Positions 12,202-28,726 are shown, numbered from the stretch's first letter. The stretch: 64,000 nt of DNA from Pempheris klunzingeri (GCF_042242105.1 NC_092029.1:17966885-18030884); one strand, 5' to 3'. Numbers and translations are program-made. Notes: generated by a model from the letters alone, not told the origin.

Positions 12202-13803
12202 GTACAGCACATGCTCCTCTTTTGCCGAAGAATGTGTGTGATGCTTTTGTGTGTTGATTTCAAGGTTATTGTTGTGTTATTGTTGTGATGGGGCTGCAGG
12301 CCAGCGGGGGCGGGAAGTGAAGCCCACCATCTGTCCTTTATGCTCAAACTATTGTTCTGCAAACACACACACACACACACACACTCCTGTCATGACCCCA
12401 AACCCTCTGTCTGCACTCTGCTGGGGAAAATCCATCAATTGGTTTTATTGTTAAGGATCAAATGAACACGATCCTCCATTAAACCAATAGGCTGACGTTT
12501 AGTGTAATGCTAAAAGGTATCGACCGTTCATGTTAACAGCCAGTAAGATTGACATCATTCATGTTATCTAACAACAAATATTAAAAGGTCATGAATTCAG
12601 TTCCCTTTCTTATTCAATAAACATGAATGAATTATAAGTAAGAGCAACTACTCCTTTATGCTGATGATATTTGAGTATTTAGTGCTTCAGGTGAAGTCAT
12701 GTTTATTTGGATTTGGAATGTATCACGCTGCTTCAACTGGAGAGAAAGTGTGCATCCATTTCTCTATATTTTAAATGTGATAGCCAAAAATGTTTTATTC
12801 AAAAAGGAATTTATGTGTCCCATCTCTCATCTCTTGTCTCTGTTTCCAATTAATTATGTTTATTACTTATTACTTACTTTATTATTATTATGTTTGGTTC
12901 TGGTGTTTAAACGATAAAGAAATAAATATAATGTGAAATTAAACTTTACATACATTTAAAAAAAAGACAGTTTTACTGTCTCAAGTGCTGGCAGGGAGAC
13001 GCCCAGCATCCACTGTGTTAAAAGGACAGGAAGCGGATTTATTCCAGCATCGTCAAGTGTTCAGCAATTGATGACAGCAACAACACAAGTTCAAATTCAA
13101 AATAAAAGCAGATTTTTTAAATATTATTATTTTTTCTGTAGGCTGTACTACAAAGCATATATTTTCAGTTCTGATCCGATTGGTTGTCCAGAGCTAATTC
13201 TGCTGGAGCCCATGTCAAGATTTGTATGTTGTCATTGCATGTGTTGTTTATTTGTCCGGTGGTTTTTCCATTAGGAAAAAAAATCTGGTTATCATTATCA
13301 TTATTATTTAACATTTAGGATTTAAATATCTTTATGGGACTGTGATCAACATGTTGCATCCTTAAAATGAAATGCATATTACATGAATGTTACATTGGGA
13401 AACCAATATGCCGATCTGACAATGACTCAACAAGGAGAATTATGTTTGTGTTATATTATTTATGTCATGAAATGTAAGGAAACTCAGGGCCCACAAATTA
13501 CATTTTAAACAAACTTTTATTTAAATTTTAAGTAAAAAAATAGCTTTAATAAATTCCCAACACTTATGTGTTCGCCTTGATGTTTTTATTTTGATACTCA
13601 TACCGGAAGTTCAACGCCTTGATTCCGGTTAACTTGACGTGGCGTCGCTGGCCGCCTCGGGCAGAGAAAACCACGGCTGTTGCTCGGTGTGTTTGGTCTC
13701 GGAGACGTCTGTTAATTCTCAGCGTTTGCTGAATTTAGGGACTAAACAGTCAACTTCACAGTGAACACTAGCTTTTACTCTTCGTTTAGTAACTCACAGG
13801 ACA

Positions 13804-16044
<2,241 letters not shown>

Positions 16045-18829
16045 GGCCTCGCTCTCAACATTTTCCTGCAGATGGATACAAGACTGGGTTAAGCTGGAGG
16101 AAATGTTGATCGGCTCTGGAAACCTTTTGGCCTCCGAGAAGGAAACTGGTTGGTTAGAGATGGCAGTTGATCGGCGTCTCATAGCCATAATAGACTTTGA
16201 ATATAAAGCTCCAGCTGAACTTCAACTCCTCCTCAGGTGAACCACACCCCTGCTTGTGCTGCAGAAGGCTTTTTTAAATTTTCTTTTTTGCAGCGTGACC
16301 AGGAGCTTCATCGGACTGAGTGGTTTGGTGTTTTTGACAAGTGGTTTGTTCACACCCCCTCACACTCAGGAGTTGAGATGGACTGTATTCCAAGACTCCA
16401 TATACTCAAAATTAGGCAATATATATTATTTCTTTTTATAAATGGCTCTGCTGCAGCTTCTATATCAAGTGGTTTTGCCAGCCAGTCATCCTTTTTGGCA
16501 GAACTTTTTTACACATACAAAATATATGAACAAAGTTGTATTATTTATTACATAATATAAATAGCAAGTTATTTGCTTTCCTGTTACTCTCTATGGGGGT
16601 TTTGTACTGCAACTCTCCACCCGGGTACAACAAGGCTACAGCATTTATAGGATGGGCATCCCAGAAAACACTGATGGGACTTCTGAACTCTACAGTCGTC
16701 TTCAAAGAGACGGTCGTCTGTGTGGACGTGTGTGTGTGTGTGTGTGTGTGGGGAAATCATTCATTTACATGAATCCAGAAGGTCTGGGCAGAAGTAGTCA
16801 GACCTGAAGAATGGAGAAAGAGGTGAAGTGCTCGTGCCTGTCATGCAGCAGTGAGGGCTACACTTTTTTTTTTTTTTTTGCCTTCTCTTAGGCGGAGCAG
16901 ATATTTGCTGAAAATGTGAAATGTACAAAATGCTGGACACGGTTTGAACTGTTCGCACAGAACCTGGAGGCCCAGCGAGCTAAGCTGTCGGTGCTTGGAC
17001 GCATCAGGGGCAGCTGTGATGCGTCACTGATTTCTGACTGGGTGGTGTAAAAGGCCCGGGCGGTTTTGATCTAACAAACTATGTGTTATATACTCTGCTG
17101 TGGTAATCGCTTTCATGAGGAGCCAACTGGGTCCTGTTTTCATAGTTAATGGCCACCGTTCTGTTTTGATGATAACTTTGTACGGGCCAAGTTAATTGCT
17201 GAGATGCGGGAGCGCGGCATCATCGCTGAAAAGGAGTCAAGACAGGGTAAATAACACGAGTGGCTATGTTATCACCATGAAAAACTATGACAATAAGCCC
17301 AAGTTGTAATTAAGAACGATTATCCTTCTACATAGCCAGTTAGCAAGTGCTCATTACTAAGCACTCAATAATCAGGACAAAACATCATTAAATGACCCAT
17401 TTAGTTTCTCATAAAAATCTAAAGACTTTTATTTTTAACACACTGTCAAATAAATGTTCCCAAGATTTGAGAAACTTCTCACATAATTTGCACTTGCTAG
17501 TTGGTTAATTTAACACAGCGACACTGTACATACACACACACACACACACACACAAAAAGAAAGTATTTTAATCAGATTGGTTTGAAAAGTTCAGTTTTGG
17601 TCCAACTAAAAGTTTCTGGCGTCACTGTGGCTTTGAAATGTTGCTTGCAAACTACACCTGGTAGCAGCAGTGAAATGAGCACAGGGTACTTTATCCCTCT
17701 TTGTATCCGACATGAGAATCTTAACTTATCCTAACAACACGTGCTCCGCTGCATGGAGCAGGTGTCTGGAGCTGCTACACTATACTGGCTCAACGCTTTA
17801 ACATTATCGAAGTGTAGAGTTTCGTTGTACCTGCAAAAAGCCCTCCAGGGACAGTTGAACTTTCTGCACCAGTTTCCAGTACTAGACAATACTGGTCTCT
17901 AACAAGATTGTAACGGCAAGCGTTTTGAATTCAGGGAATCCTGATGGATCCCTGCTTGCTGTTCAGAGAGTGTTTTTTCGATTGAAAAACGCACCACAAA
18001 GGCAGCCTTATTTTAGACTTAAAGTATGTTTTCTCACCATCGTCCTGCGCCGTCCATCCTGCGACCGGCCGAGACGTTTTGATGTGCAACTATTACTTCT
18101 GCTACACACACACACACACAAATGGTCTTGTGCAGTCTTCCTTAATATCTGAACTCCACAGCAAAGGCCACAGCTAAGACCTGTAGCGTGCGACGCCACG
18201 GCTCAACGAGCTGCTCAAGCAACTGTTGCATCGCTCAAACTGTCGACACCCACCGTCACGTTGAGAACGTGTGGAGAGTTCCACGGCGCGTCGATATTGT
18301 ATCCGCGTGGATCGTGTTACGTCATCAATTTCCTTTTGCAGACCACCCCACTATTTTTCGTGCTCGTGGAACACAAACCAAAGAAAAGCCCAGCACTCAA
18401 AATGAATGGTATTTGGTTTAAGGTGCTGAAGGAGCGTCCTGATTAACTGCTGACGTCCGCTGTCTTTAAGAATGTCTTTTCGAGTCAACGTGGTGCGTCT
18501 GTCCTGTAAAGTGAACCACTTTCATTGCGGTGGTGATGATGGCGGCGTTAGGCCTCTGAAAAGAATCATTAATGTTTTCAACTGTAAACCACAATAATAT
18601 AACAATAATATTCAATTTCTGTTTTCTTCTACATGGTTTTGGTAAAAAAACCAAACAACAACTGACTGACAAGTGAAAGTCTGTTGCGTCATTCATTGTA
18701 AAACACCTCCGCCTCTACACAGCTGGTGTGGAAAGAGCCCTTAGGTCAAAAAGTGTCAGTCACCACGTACCAACCCATAATTTCAAAGTGCCCTACAATA
18801 TTTATCACACGTATTACAGCAGTGTGACA

Positions 18830-19037
18830 TTAAAGGAATAGTTCGACATTTTAGGATTTAGGCTTTCCTTCCCACAGGAAACAAAATCCGTCTATCAGCA
18901 TCTCAGTAGCTCACTTTTGTCCCATATTTCATTTGTTTTTATCAACGCATGGTTTTAGCTTGTGCAGGACTAGAAGAAAGCAATAAGACGAGAAAGCAAT
19001 CAGTGTATTTTGCAAAATGTTGAAACTATTCCTTTAA
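18830..19037. mobile_element. TTAA-flanked MITE, clean copy
   Basis: The left end TTAAAGGAATAGTTCGACAT and the right end ATGTTGAAACTATTCCTTTAA are near-perfect inverted repeats of about 24 bases, bounded by TTAA at 18830-18833 and 19034-19037. The 208-base body has no coding capacity. TTAA ends suggest a piggyBac-type relation. Diverged relatives lie at 5836-5978 and about 55968-56035. Confidence 0.8.
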
Positions 19038-21639
19038 CATTTTGATCTTATTTCAAACTTGATGAAATTGATATTTCAACGGTGTTTGTCCTTTTCCATT
19101 CCGATCTGAGCTGTTAACTGCAATAAGATTTTCTTCTTCTCTCAAGCACTTCTCTGGAGATCCTGACAGTCATATGGTTGTCCAAATGTCCCATGAAGTT
19201 TTTAAATAGAACCAGAACCTAAAAAACACTCTTCGGTGGAGCACAACGGCACTGGCTCCATCGTCTAATAAGTTGGATTGAATGTTTTCTTTCTGTTGTT
19301 TGTTACAAATCTTTTCCGTCTGGGAAGAGTCACAGTCGATGAAACGTAACGTTTGGTCTGTACAGTAAACTTCCAGTCAAATCGCACGTTAAGGGTCGGT
19401 TAAAGACAGTTTCATCAGTAATCCGAAGCGCATTCGATCAAACGACATAATGGGTGCAGCTTAAAAGGTTTCAGTACAAACTCGACCCCAGACGGTGTAT
19501 TGGATGTCTCCCCAATGAGTGCCTTTGCAAACCTTCAGGTTTCAGACCTGCGGCTTGCTGTTCAAGATGGGGACAAGAATATACCATCAGCTGTTTATCA
19601 TTTGACTCGCTTGACACGCACTTGGTACTTTAAAGCTGCTACGTCTAGAATTTTAAACTTGGTGACAACCTCTTAAATCCTTCGGTGGTGGCGCGTTACG
19701 TCACTCCAAACGCAGAGACAAATGATTAAAAATACACATTTGTCTGGCTTTTTGAATTTCTCTGTCAGAGAAGTTATTTACGAGGATACAGCTGCAGGGA
19801 GTGGCGTGTTTCTGATGCTTCCTCCCTCTGAAAGTTGCTTTGAGTTGCTTCATGCTCTTCCTCTTGGGTTGATTCTTTCCAAAAAATTGCGCACATCAGA
19901 TGTGGACCAAAACATTTACACTTGCATGCATTTATTCTGTCTAAATCATTTTTAATCTCCTACATGTAGCAGCTTTAACTTCTAAAAGTTGTAACAGCCT
20001 TAAAAGCAGTCATGTTATTTACAAAAAAAGTATCCTCCTGACTTGTTCAAACTTTTCAAGTGTTCGGTTGTGATTTTGCACTTGTTTGTGATTGTTCTGT
20101 AAAACTAACCCAAATCTACAACTCGCTGATCCTCTTAAGGATGGTCTTCATTCCACAGGCACACGGTGCTCCCTCAGTAACTCCACTGTAACTAAATCCA
20201 GCACAAGAGAGTGAGAAAGGAGCTTTAAATGGAACACCAGCAAAACGGACCCAATATTGTACCATTAGAAGTTGAACAGTGCGTGTTTCCTACTTTTATA
20301 GTCCCCCTTTTCACACAGTAATTGGATGTGCATTGTGGTGATGTCATCTCAGGGTAAACTCGTGGCCCCTGATAAGAAAAAAAACATGTCTTCACCTTGG
20401 AGGAACAAAAAAAAAAAACCGTTTGAATGCGACTGTAACGTGTTATTTGGTGGTGTTTGTTTTCCATTCACATGAATAACTAGCCAAACGTACGGAATGT
20501 GATGTACCGCCCACATACCTGAAGTTGATTTATTTCTATGGAAATGTTTTGGTGCCAGTCTCTCTTAATCAAACAGCAAAGGGCTTCTCCGTTAAGCCAA
20601 CGTTTTTGCACCGACTTTGAACAGTCGCATGGAGAAATCAATCGTAGGAGGACGCGGAAAGTCCAATTTTTTCCACATAGTGGCCTCAATTGACCAGAAT
20701 GCAATGTAACCACAAAGACTTTGTGTGTTTTGACTGAAGTCAGGGGTATTACTGTAATCACACCCCTGCTTTAGCGGTTGTTAAGAGGCGCTCTGGGGAC
20801 TAAAGAAAAGACGTGGAAGTGGGTGTACCAAATACAGCAAATTCTGGCACTTCAGCACCAAACTGCATCAGCAGAGATTCGTGATATTTAATGAGAGTGT
20901 CAGAGGGATGATGTATGCATGAAACATGATTTGTATTGATTTGAGCTGTTGAATGGCCATGTTTGAGTCATTAGCTTCTAATGTCCCCAAAAGTGCATAA
21001 AAACATACATTTTTCACCAAAATTCTAAATTCTTCTTCTTTGGCTGACCTGTGTTGAGATCTGGGTTTCATCTGTCAAGAAAAAAAGAGAGCATTCTCAT
21101 TAGCGACTGTCAGCGTTGATATACTGAATATTAATATTGCAGCTGTTAAATTGAGACAGAAATGTAAGATGTCTGACTTCATATTTATACTGTATATCAC
21201 TCATCATAATCATTCATGAAGTCACTATAGTGGAAAAAAGGTTTAAATGTACGTTGTGTTGCAGAAGCGAACGGTGTTCAGAGAACATGTGAAGCCTGTT
21301 ATGTATCCATCCATCTTTACTCCTGTTCTTTAATCCATGAATGACCATACTACTGTTTCTTTGGACAATTAGTCTCAATGCTCTCTTACATAGTTACTAT
21401 ACTGATATGAATATAATAAAGTGATTCCATACTTTTCAGGTTGTGTGTGAACTTTTTTTTTTTAATTCCTCCACATAAAGCGTGCTTTGGACGACAGAAA
21501 CTGAACTAATATAAGTCTTGGTAGAAATTAGTTGGAGCATATTTTTGGGGCTAAATCAAATCAAACTTTGTCCTTTGCACATTTCTCCCCTTATTGAATA
21601 GACGTCACCCTGCTTTATCTAATCTGGAGCACGAATGTC

Positions 21640-21785
21640 TATATTCATCCATTAGTTGTCCAGACATTCCACTCCACACCTCCAACGTGAGCCTGGTGGT
21701 GCCAGAGGACCACCATATCCATTAGGATTCATCCTCTGAGGACCATGAATGTATTTGCAAAGCTTTACAGCAATCCATCATAGAG
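21640..21785 (-). repeat. Teleost dispersed repeat fragment
   Basis: It contains CATTAGGATTCATCCTCTGA, GGACCATGAATG and CAGCAATCCATCA, the same family wording as at 8340-8520 and 38820-39250. Confidence 0.5.
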
Positions 21786-22772
21786 TTGTTACCAGTATTA
21801 CCAGTTACCTTAAAAATACAAACTATAAACTATCAGCTGTCATCTAAATTGCCAACAAAACCCAGAAAAATCTCTACAAGACACGGCTCTCTCAGACCAA
21901 CCAGCAGTCTTCTTCTCTTCTCCGCTGCCCTACTTCTTTCTTTTTCCTCAGTGCCTCTCATTCTGACCTGCATTTAAATGCACCAATCTGCATTTTGGTC
22001 TTGAGTGGCTGCCACGCTGGTGCAGTTCCGCTTTAATTGATCATTACTGCGGCAGGCTGCGACTTGCTTTGATGCAGCGGCTCCTCGTGAGAGGTTCAGA
22101 TGAATTACTGATGATGATAACGCTGTTTATATTTTCCTGCTCTGAGACTCTCGATTTAAATTCTCACAAAGCGAAAGAAATGGGTCACGCGGCAGTCACT
22201 TCAACTCCTTATGCGTGGCATATGTTCTGGTGGTTTGGCATCACCGCTGGGCGAGCTCTGAAATCTGCAAGAGACAGGAGGTGCCTGTTAAAACATAATA
22301 AACCCACTGACAGATAAAGCAGCCTGTTGTGAGTAACCACTGGTGGACAGGTTACATGCACTTACAGGTCAATACTGTACTTTGTGCTTCATCTGACAGC
22401 TGTATGAAATACCAGGCACCTCTCATAAAAGTAAACCAAACCACCTAACAGGACATAAAATAGGTCAAATGAGCTCCAACCCAGAAATGCTGCTTACAGG
22501 TTAATGCATCAGCAATGATAATCCAATTTATTAATAGACAACAATGGAACACTGACAGAATCATTTTACATTTAAGCTTAAATTAATGTTTATATACTTT
22601 TATTCTAGAAAAAATGTAATACAGGACTTTTACTTGTAAAGGGAGTTTTGTAATTCTTCTTATGTTATAACATTTGAAATTGAGAGATCTGAGTGTAAGA
22701 TAAAAGACTAGACATATATGTATACATCAGGAAACATTTAAAAGCTCTTGGGCCTTGATTAGAGCTCGCGTT

Positions 22773-22773
<1 letters not shown>

Positions 22774-22842
<69 letters not shown>
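22774..22842. repeat. CT microsatellite
   Basis: About 34 CT units, pure over nearly 70 bases. It is a polypurine/polypyrimidine tract able to form H-DNA. Confidence 0.95.
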
Positions 22843-22844
<2 letters not shown>

Positions 22845-24126
22845 TCTGTGCTGCTGCCTGTCCCGAGCGTCTGTTGGGAGATTAGAGCAGATTAACATAA
22901 TCTTGACTGAGAGAGCAAATCCAAGGTGCGCATCACTCTCTCTCCACAGACGGGTGGATGGGACAGACTGCCACATCCGAGCGGGGCTGCGGGGGGGCCA
23001 GCAGACACACACACACGAAATGAAATCTGAATCATGAAATCTGTCTTTCTGCTGAATTAGCAGGTGATATTTTTGTATCTGAAGTTGCAGATTGCTGATA
23101 TTTCTGTGTGCCTTTTATTTGAGTTAATGCCTGTTTTGTTGGGCCCCCGTTTCCTCTGCGTTGCTCTTTTCAGTGCATTGATCCCACTGAGGCCAGTTCA
23201 TGGCAGACCTGGTTGTGCTTCAGGTCTTGTGTGGACCTGTTATCTCTTTGACTAAAAGACAATGACCACCGTGCTTACACAGTGGAAATGACCAGGAAAC
23301 GTGTTGGTAATTTCATAGTTCATCGTGTGTATATTTATAGAATATGTCTAATCCACCAACTTTTTCTGTTTGGAACGATTGATTATTAAATGGGAAGTTA
23401 CAACTATGACCTCTAGTCTGTTCTCAGAACGTCAAATATGAGCAAAAATCTGTTTTCAGCAAAGGTTTTCTACCAGCCTGTTGTACCAGGAGGGGAAACT
23501 GGCTTCAGGTTGGATTTACAGCCTCCAGTCTTTGGCTGCCACACTGCTCCAGACCAGGTAAGAGGCTGTGAGGTGACTGCTGCTCCACTAATCTGATTAG
23601 TCAAACTCAGATTAAACCACTGCATGCCTCAGTAATTGACCAACAGACTCCAACTTTCCAGACTCCACATTTAGAAACTCCCCTCAGGAGCCTGTTCACC
23701 AGAGAATCAAATACAAGTTACACTTACACTGCACGTGTTGATGCCTACGGTTGTTTCCACTGCTGTGCATCCCGAGGACGGAGATAAAAACAGGTAAACA
23801 AGAGTGATTTGAAAATGTGGCGCCTGTGCCGACAGACTTCAAAAAAAGACCCATAACAGACGAGTGATGCATTTTGGAAAGACTGCACATGGATGTATGG
23901 TATTTTAAAATCAAACTCCCACTATTGAACACTTAAATCCACTATACTGAATTCATATCCTTATCCATATTCACCCATATATGTATGTATTCACCCGTAT
24001 ATAATGGAACCTGTGCAGTCATTCCATTTTTATTCCAGCATCTTTGCGCTCTGCAACATTGCAAAACTGTCTTTTCACTCTTTGTCACAGTTTTTTAAAT
24101 CCATACTTATATCTATATGATTATAT

Positions 24127-24130
<4 letters not shown>

Positions 24131-24193
<63 letters not shown>
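24131..24193. repeat. TA then TG compound microsatellite
   Basis: About 23 TA units followed directly by about 8 TG units. Confidence 0.95.
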
Positions 24194-26399
24194 CTGGTTA
24201 TGTTTATGTACACAAGAGCAGTGGGAAAACCCACAGTCAAATTCCTTGTATGTTTTCACATACTTGGCCAATAAAGCTGATCACACAGTTGAGCTCAAAC
24301 TGGACCACCCTGTTTAATTGCCGTCTTACTGTTTATCTCTACAGATAGAATTAGACGTGGGCACGCTATGGTGGAGCCGGCTCGGACACAAACTGCAGCT
24401 GATCTCTCCGCAGAGACTGCAGATACAGATCCACCCAGGGTGAGGACACCTAACAAAACATTCCACATTCATGCGCCGTCTCCTCAACTATTCACAAGCC
24501 TGTCACAACATGCAACCATGTGCAGAGGCATCACTCACACATGCATACATACATACAGCCAAGTCAGTGCACACAAAGTATAGAATGGAGTATGTTAAAA
24601 TACAAATATGTCACTTTTTTTTTTTTTTTTTAAATCAGACAGCTCAGAGTGCACACATTGCAACATTTATGTACAATGTTTCTCTGCGGCTTGTTGCAAA
24701 CTGGCTCTACAAGTTCATGATTCATGAAAGAACTCCCTGCCAAATTTCAGGGCTTCTCTGTAACAGGGAGCCGCAGCTATCTCAGCATCTGCAACAAAAG
24801 TAGACAGTTCAAAAGGTGTAAATAATACACTATAAGTTTTGAGAATAAAACAGCAGCTTCAGGTCATTTGAAAATGTACGAGTATTTAATTTAAAAGGAG
24901 CAAAATGCAGAATTTTAACATCAGTGTATGCAGTCCTGCTCCTCGCTGGCAAAAAGCACTTCATAATAAAGGAGGATGGTAGACGGAGTGAAATGCAGAT
25001 GAAAAAAAGTCTCTTCTTGGGTCAGTAAAAATAAAAAAAACCCCACCAAAAACGGAAACATACATCAGGACATAATGTTTTGAAATAAAAACAGGAGTAT
25101 TTGCAGCGATACCAGATGGCAGAGATCATCTGTTTAAGGTCAACACAACAAAGTGTCACAATTCATTCGATGATTAATTGAAGCTACACGCTGAAACATT
25201 AAAAGCACTGAATGTCCTTTCACACGCCCGTGTGTAGTCAGCACAGCTGCCACAGATGGTTTTGTTCAGGAAGAATTCTGCCTCGCCTCTCGTCACATGT
25301 CCGGCTTCGCCCGGGTCATAATAACCACGCGGCTCCTGCTAAAGGCTCCTGGGGGCCGAGGCAGGTCCAGCTGGTCCTGTGACACTGTAGGTAAGTGCGC
25401 GGGATAAATACCCCTCATTCCACAGACACTCGGTCTGCTGCGGATGTTTGTTTGACTGATTGAACATTGCTCTGTTTACAGACACACACCAACACATTCC
25501 AGGGTCAGTTAGTGGAAGTGCTGTAAAGTTTTTTCCACTGCAGCAAGTTAACATGTTGCACGGTGACTACTGTAAACCAGATGTGGTGGATTTCACTCAG
25601 CACTGTAAAACCTAGAACAAATAAATGCTTGAATCGGTCTTCGCTTTCTATTGACCTCAAAGTTTCAGTTGTGAGTTTAAGTGACACGCGACGACAAAAG
25701 TGAAGAATCATTTTGAGGTTCTGGACAGTTAATCAGACAAACAAGCGATCTGAAGATGCCACCTTGGGCTCTAGGGAATTATATAGAGACCCATTTATTG
25801 ATTCATTCATTCTATTCTGACATTTTATACACTAGATGATTAATTGATTACTCTCAGTGTCAAACCAGAACTTCAGCACTCGCAGTGGCGCTTCTGTCCG
25901 ATGATCCCCTTGGTTAAGGGTTAAGGTAAGTATTTCACCAATGAGCCAAAGAATGTGAAAAGCATTCCTGTCACAAACAGAGAAGTACTTATTTTCGAAT
26001 TACAACCTCAGGCTCTGTGTTTTGTGTCATTAGAAAGTGGCTCCTGGGAATTAGAGCATCAGAAACAGTAGTTTCAATCAGTGGGTGTTCCCGTGCTGTA
26101 GCTCCTCTCTGGGACTTTCTTTGGAATGTAATAAAACTAAAAAATGTCACAGTGTCTACCATCTCACTCCAAAGCAGAGATGGATTTTTCTAACGAGTAC
26201 AGAGAAATGATAACGTCTCCTCTGCTGCTCTCCGTCTCCATTTGAGACAACCTGAAGAATGTGACTTCAAGTGTCCCCCCCCCCCCTCCAACCAGTGCGC
26301 GTAGAAGGTTCATTAAGAACCGGCACAAGCCAGCATCCGCGATCACCTGCTCACCCCCGACAGGGCTGACAATTTGTCTCAGTCCGACGAGGCAGACGT

Positions 26400-28726
26400 T
26401 CAGTCAAATGTCAACAAGTCCTGGATGCTCCATGGAAGCTTTTCACAGGCCTGAGCCACGCAGGTCTCTGACAGCAGGCCGAAACACACGGCCACCAGCG
26501 ACAGACGTCTGCTGCTGTTCAGGATCACTGGAGAAGAGACGCGAGGGAGAGAAAGGGATAAGAAAACTATGAGCACACACACACACACAAGCGTTCCACG
26601 AATATGTTCCTGCTGGAATCTGCCCCTGACAAACAGAAACTCTTCATCAGAGCAGTAAATCACTCAACAGCATCTCCCACTTTACTGCCAAACACTACGA
26701 GCACATTTATGTTCCCAGAGTTTCTGCTGAAGAAATAATTACTTATAGGAAGAAATGTGAGCTAAAACCTTTCGGTAACGTGATGCGTTTATTTTTTTTT
26801 TTTTTTACTGTCTGGGGTCTCCAGTATGTAGCCAGGAGCACAGCAGCAGGGGGGATTTTTTTTTTTTTAATTTTCAAGCAAAGAACAGTTTGATGCCACC
26901 TGCTGGTGCTTTCAAATGCTGTTTGAAGAATGAAGCACCAGCACTTCCCTGATGCCTCAAGAGGTATGAGCTTCTGTCTTGGGGCAAACTAAGTCTTCAA
27001 ATTAGAAAGTTACTCCTCGATTTGTAAAATATTAGCACATTGTGTCAAGTTCATACTTAAACAAGACAGAGAGTCTTCAATCATTGGGGCGGAGACAGAA
27101 ATCTCAGCTATCATTTGTGCGAATCAACCCTTAAAATAAATCTGCTCTCCTACCTCTGATAGCCTGCGAGTTCGAGGTGAGCACAAACAGTTTGATGAGG
27201 CCCAGGCAGAGCGGCGAGTAGTCATGCTCCCAGATGACGGCGGGGATGAGGAGGACCTTGCCGTAGCAGGACAGCAGCAGGGCCCTGAGGAGCAGGCCGA
27301 GCTCGACGGCCCCACCCTGCAGACGACCCACCACCAGCCAGAGGAAGCACAGCACGCCGCCGCAGAACGCCGACAGCTCTGCGCGACAGACGGGCACCCG
27401 GGTTCACACACTGATACACGTATTTCATGACACATATAGATACTGATGAGACTGTAGCCTCCTGTGCGATCGATGAAAAGTCCTTTATGAAGCAAAACAT
27501 TTCTCTGGGTTCCAGCTCCTTAAGTGTGAGGCTTTGCTGCTTTTCTCTGTTCTATACACTTGTATGTGAATGTGGGACAGCTGGTTGGTAAAAACAAGTA
27601 ATTTAAAGACTGTGGGCACTTGTGAAGGGCAAGAATTTGATTAGATTAATAGATTAGATTAATAAATAAAGAACAGTCATTTATTGTAGCCTAACTCCAA
27701 AGCAAACGGACTGTTTCCAGACCTTTGGATTACTGTCTGTGATTAGTTCAGCACTTCAATTAGATCAATGCACTACAGCAGTGATGCAGACAGTCTGACT
27801 CTTAACAGGCCTGTGACAGAGCTCCGGTTTTATCATCTTACCGAGGGCGGCCAATCCAAACATGCCGTAGAACTCCCATTCCTTGGTGTACCTGATGATG
27901 TCAGCGGGGTCGCTGCTGTGCTCGGAGCCATGGCGCAGAGACCACCTGAGGTAAGCCTCACACAGCAGGCAGAACACACACAACTTCCAGTGGATCTGCA
28001 CCAGATGGAGACACAAGTGTAAAGAGAGAAGCGCACCTGAACACACATCAGACGTGACAGCATCTGTGTGTACACAAAAAAAAACCACACGCGCAGAGAG
28101 AAATCCACGCAGTAGCTCTGCAAACTGAGCCTCAAACAGTTTTGAGAACTTGTGTGCAGTTTTAAATTGTTTGTGCATGTGTGCAAGGTGCTTAGAGGAG
28201 TTGGTGCTTCTTACATTCAGGCTTGTGTTGAACAAGATGTGCCTGAAGGCCTGCGTCTTGCACAAAGTGGCATCAATCAGGATGATAACTGGGTCATATT
28301 CGATGTACTTGTCCACTGGCTTCTGGCACGACTCCTGGAGATCACACACACACACGCACGCACGCACGCACGCACGCACACAGCAACGTCAACTCCAGCT
28401 AGTAACCGTGGCCGTTTGAATTATGAATTAAAAGTTCATATGTGATTAACAGGACACGGTACTAATAATAAAAACAAGTCTATACAATAATAATAATACG
28501 TTTCTAAAAGGAGCAACACAAGTTCTAGCTACGGACGCTGCATCTTGTCCATGTTAGCTAGCACCGTCATCACAAACAGGAGCAGTTACACCAAAACAAG
28601 TCAATTCCACGATGTTAACGGTAAACGCACACATATGGTTATCTTGAGGATCCCGTTGCTGTAATCTCTGTGCAACTCCGCCGCTGTTTCGTTACATTCA
28701 ACACACCTAAAGTCATCTTTCCCCAT
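26400..28726 (-). CDS. arv1: ARV1 endoplasmic-reticulum lipid-homeostasis protein
   Basis: ARV1 is an ER multi-pass membrane protein needed for sterol distribution and GPI-anchor synthesis. Minus-strand exons 28726-28631, 28334-28215, 27995-27842, 27378-27154 and 26527-26400 join in frame to 240 residues (human 271). The N-terminal zinc ribbon is intact: C8-x2-C11 in exon 1 and C32-x2-C35, with intron 1 exactly after C32. The ARV homology domain follows ([14 protein letters not shown], then [11 protein letters not shown]), with hydrophobic segments in exon 4 ([22 protein letters not shown]) and exon 5 that fit the membrane spans. The mammalian N-terminal Ala/Ser extension is absent. The ATG at 28726 immediately precedes the zinc ribbon. 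The intron 1 acceptor sits beside a TG/CG-TG repeat. The gene converges on fam89a and diverges from ttc13 across 0.9 kb. Confidence 0.95.
28347..28381. repeat. CA / CGCA compound microsatellite next to an arv1 splice acceptor
   Basis: On the minus (coding) strand this reads TGTG(CGTG)n(TG)n and ends a few bases before the acceptor ATCTCCAG of arv1 exon 2 (exon start 28334). It probably serves as part of the pyrimidine/UG tract. Confidence 0.9.

Larger units (their letters stand above)
7169..13803. other. Intergenic region between sprtn and fam89a
   Basis: I find no conserved coding exon here; the open frames are short, low in complexity or carried by CA/TG repeats. The first kilobase is probably sprtn 3' UTR. 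Dispersed repeat copies lie near 8340-8520 and 8890-8995. Microsatellites are at 9404-9444, 12175-12201 and 12363-12384. An ATT/TTA-rich stretch lies at 10110-10160. The last 200 bases are the fam89a 5' flank and 5' UTR. Human has TRIM67, C1orf131 and GNPAT between FAM89A and EXOC8; none is visible here. Confidence 0.6.
16045..26399. other. Long gap between fam89a and arv1 (convergent genes)
   Basis: No coding exon is recognised in over 10 kb. The start is fam89a 3' UTR. AATAAA words occur at about 17449 and 21415; the second is followed by a GT-rich GGTTGTGTGTGAAC and poly-T, so a very long 3' UTR is possible. The rest holds a TTAA MITE (18830-19037), a dispersed repeat (about 21640-21785), a CT microsatellite (22774-22842), a TA/TG tract (24131-24193) and homopolymers. 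The part just before 26400 is the arv1 3' UTR on the minus strand. Confidence 0.55.

Noticed and set aside
22771-23012. Open frames of Ser-Leu or Glu-Arg repeats
   Set aside because: They are produced by the CT/GA microsatellite at 22774-22842.
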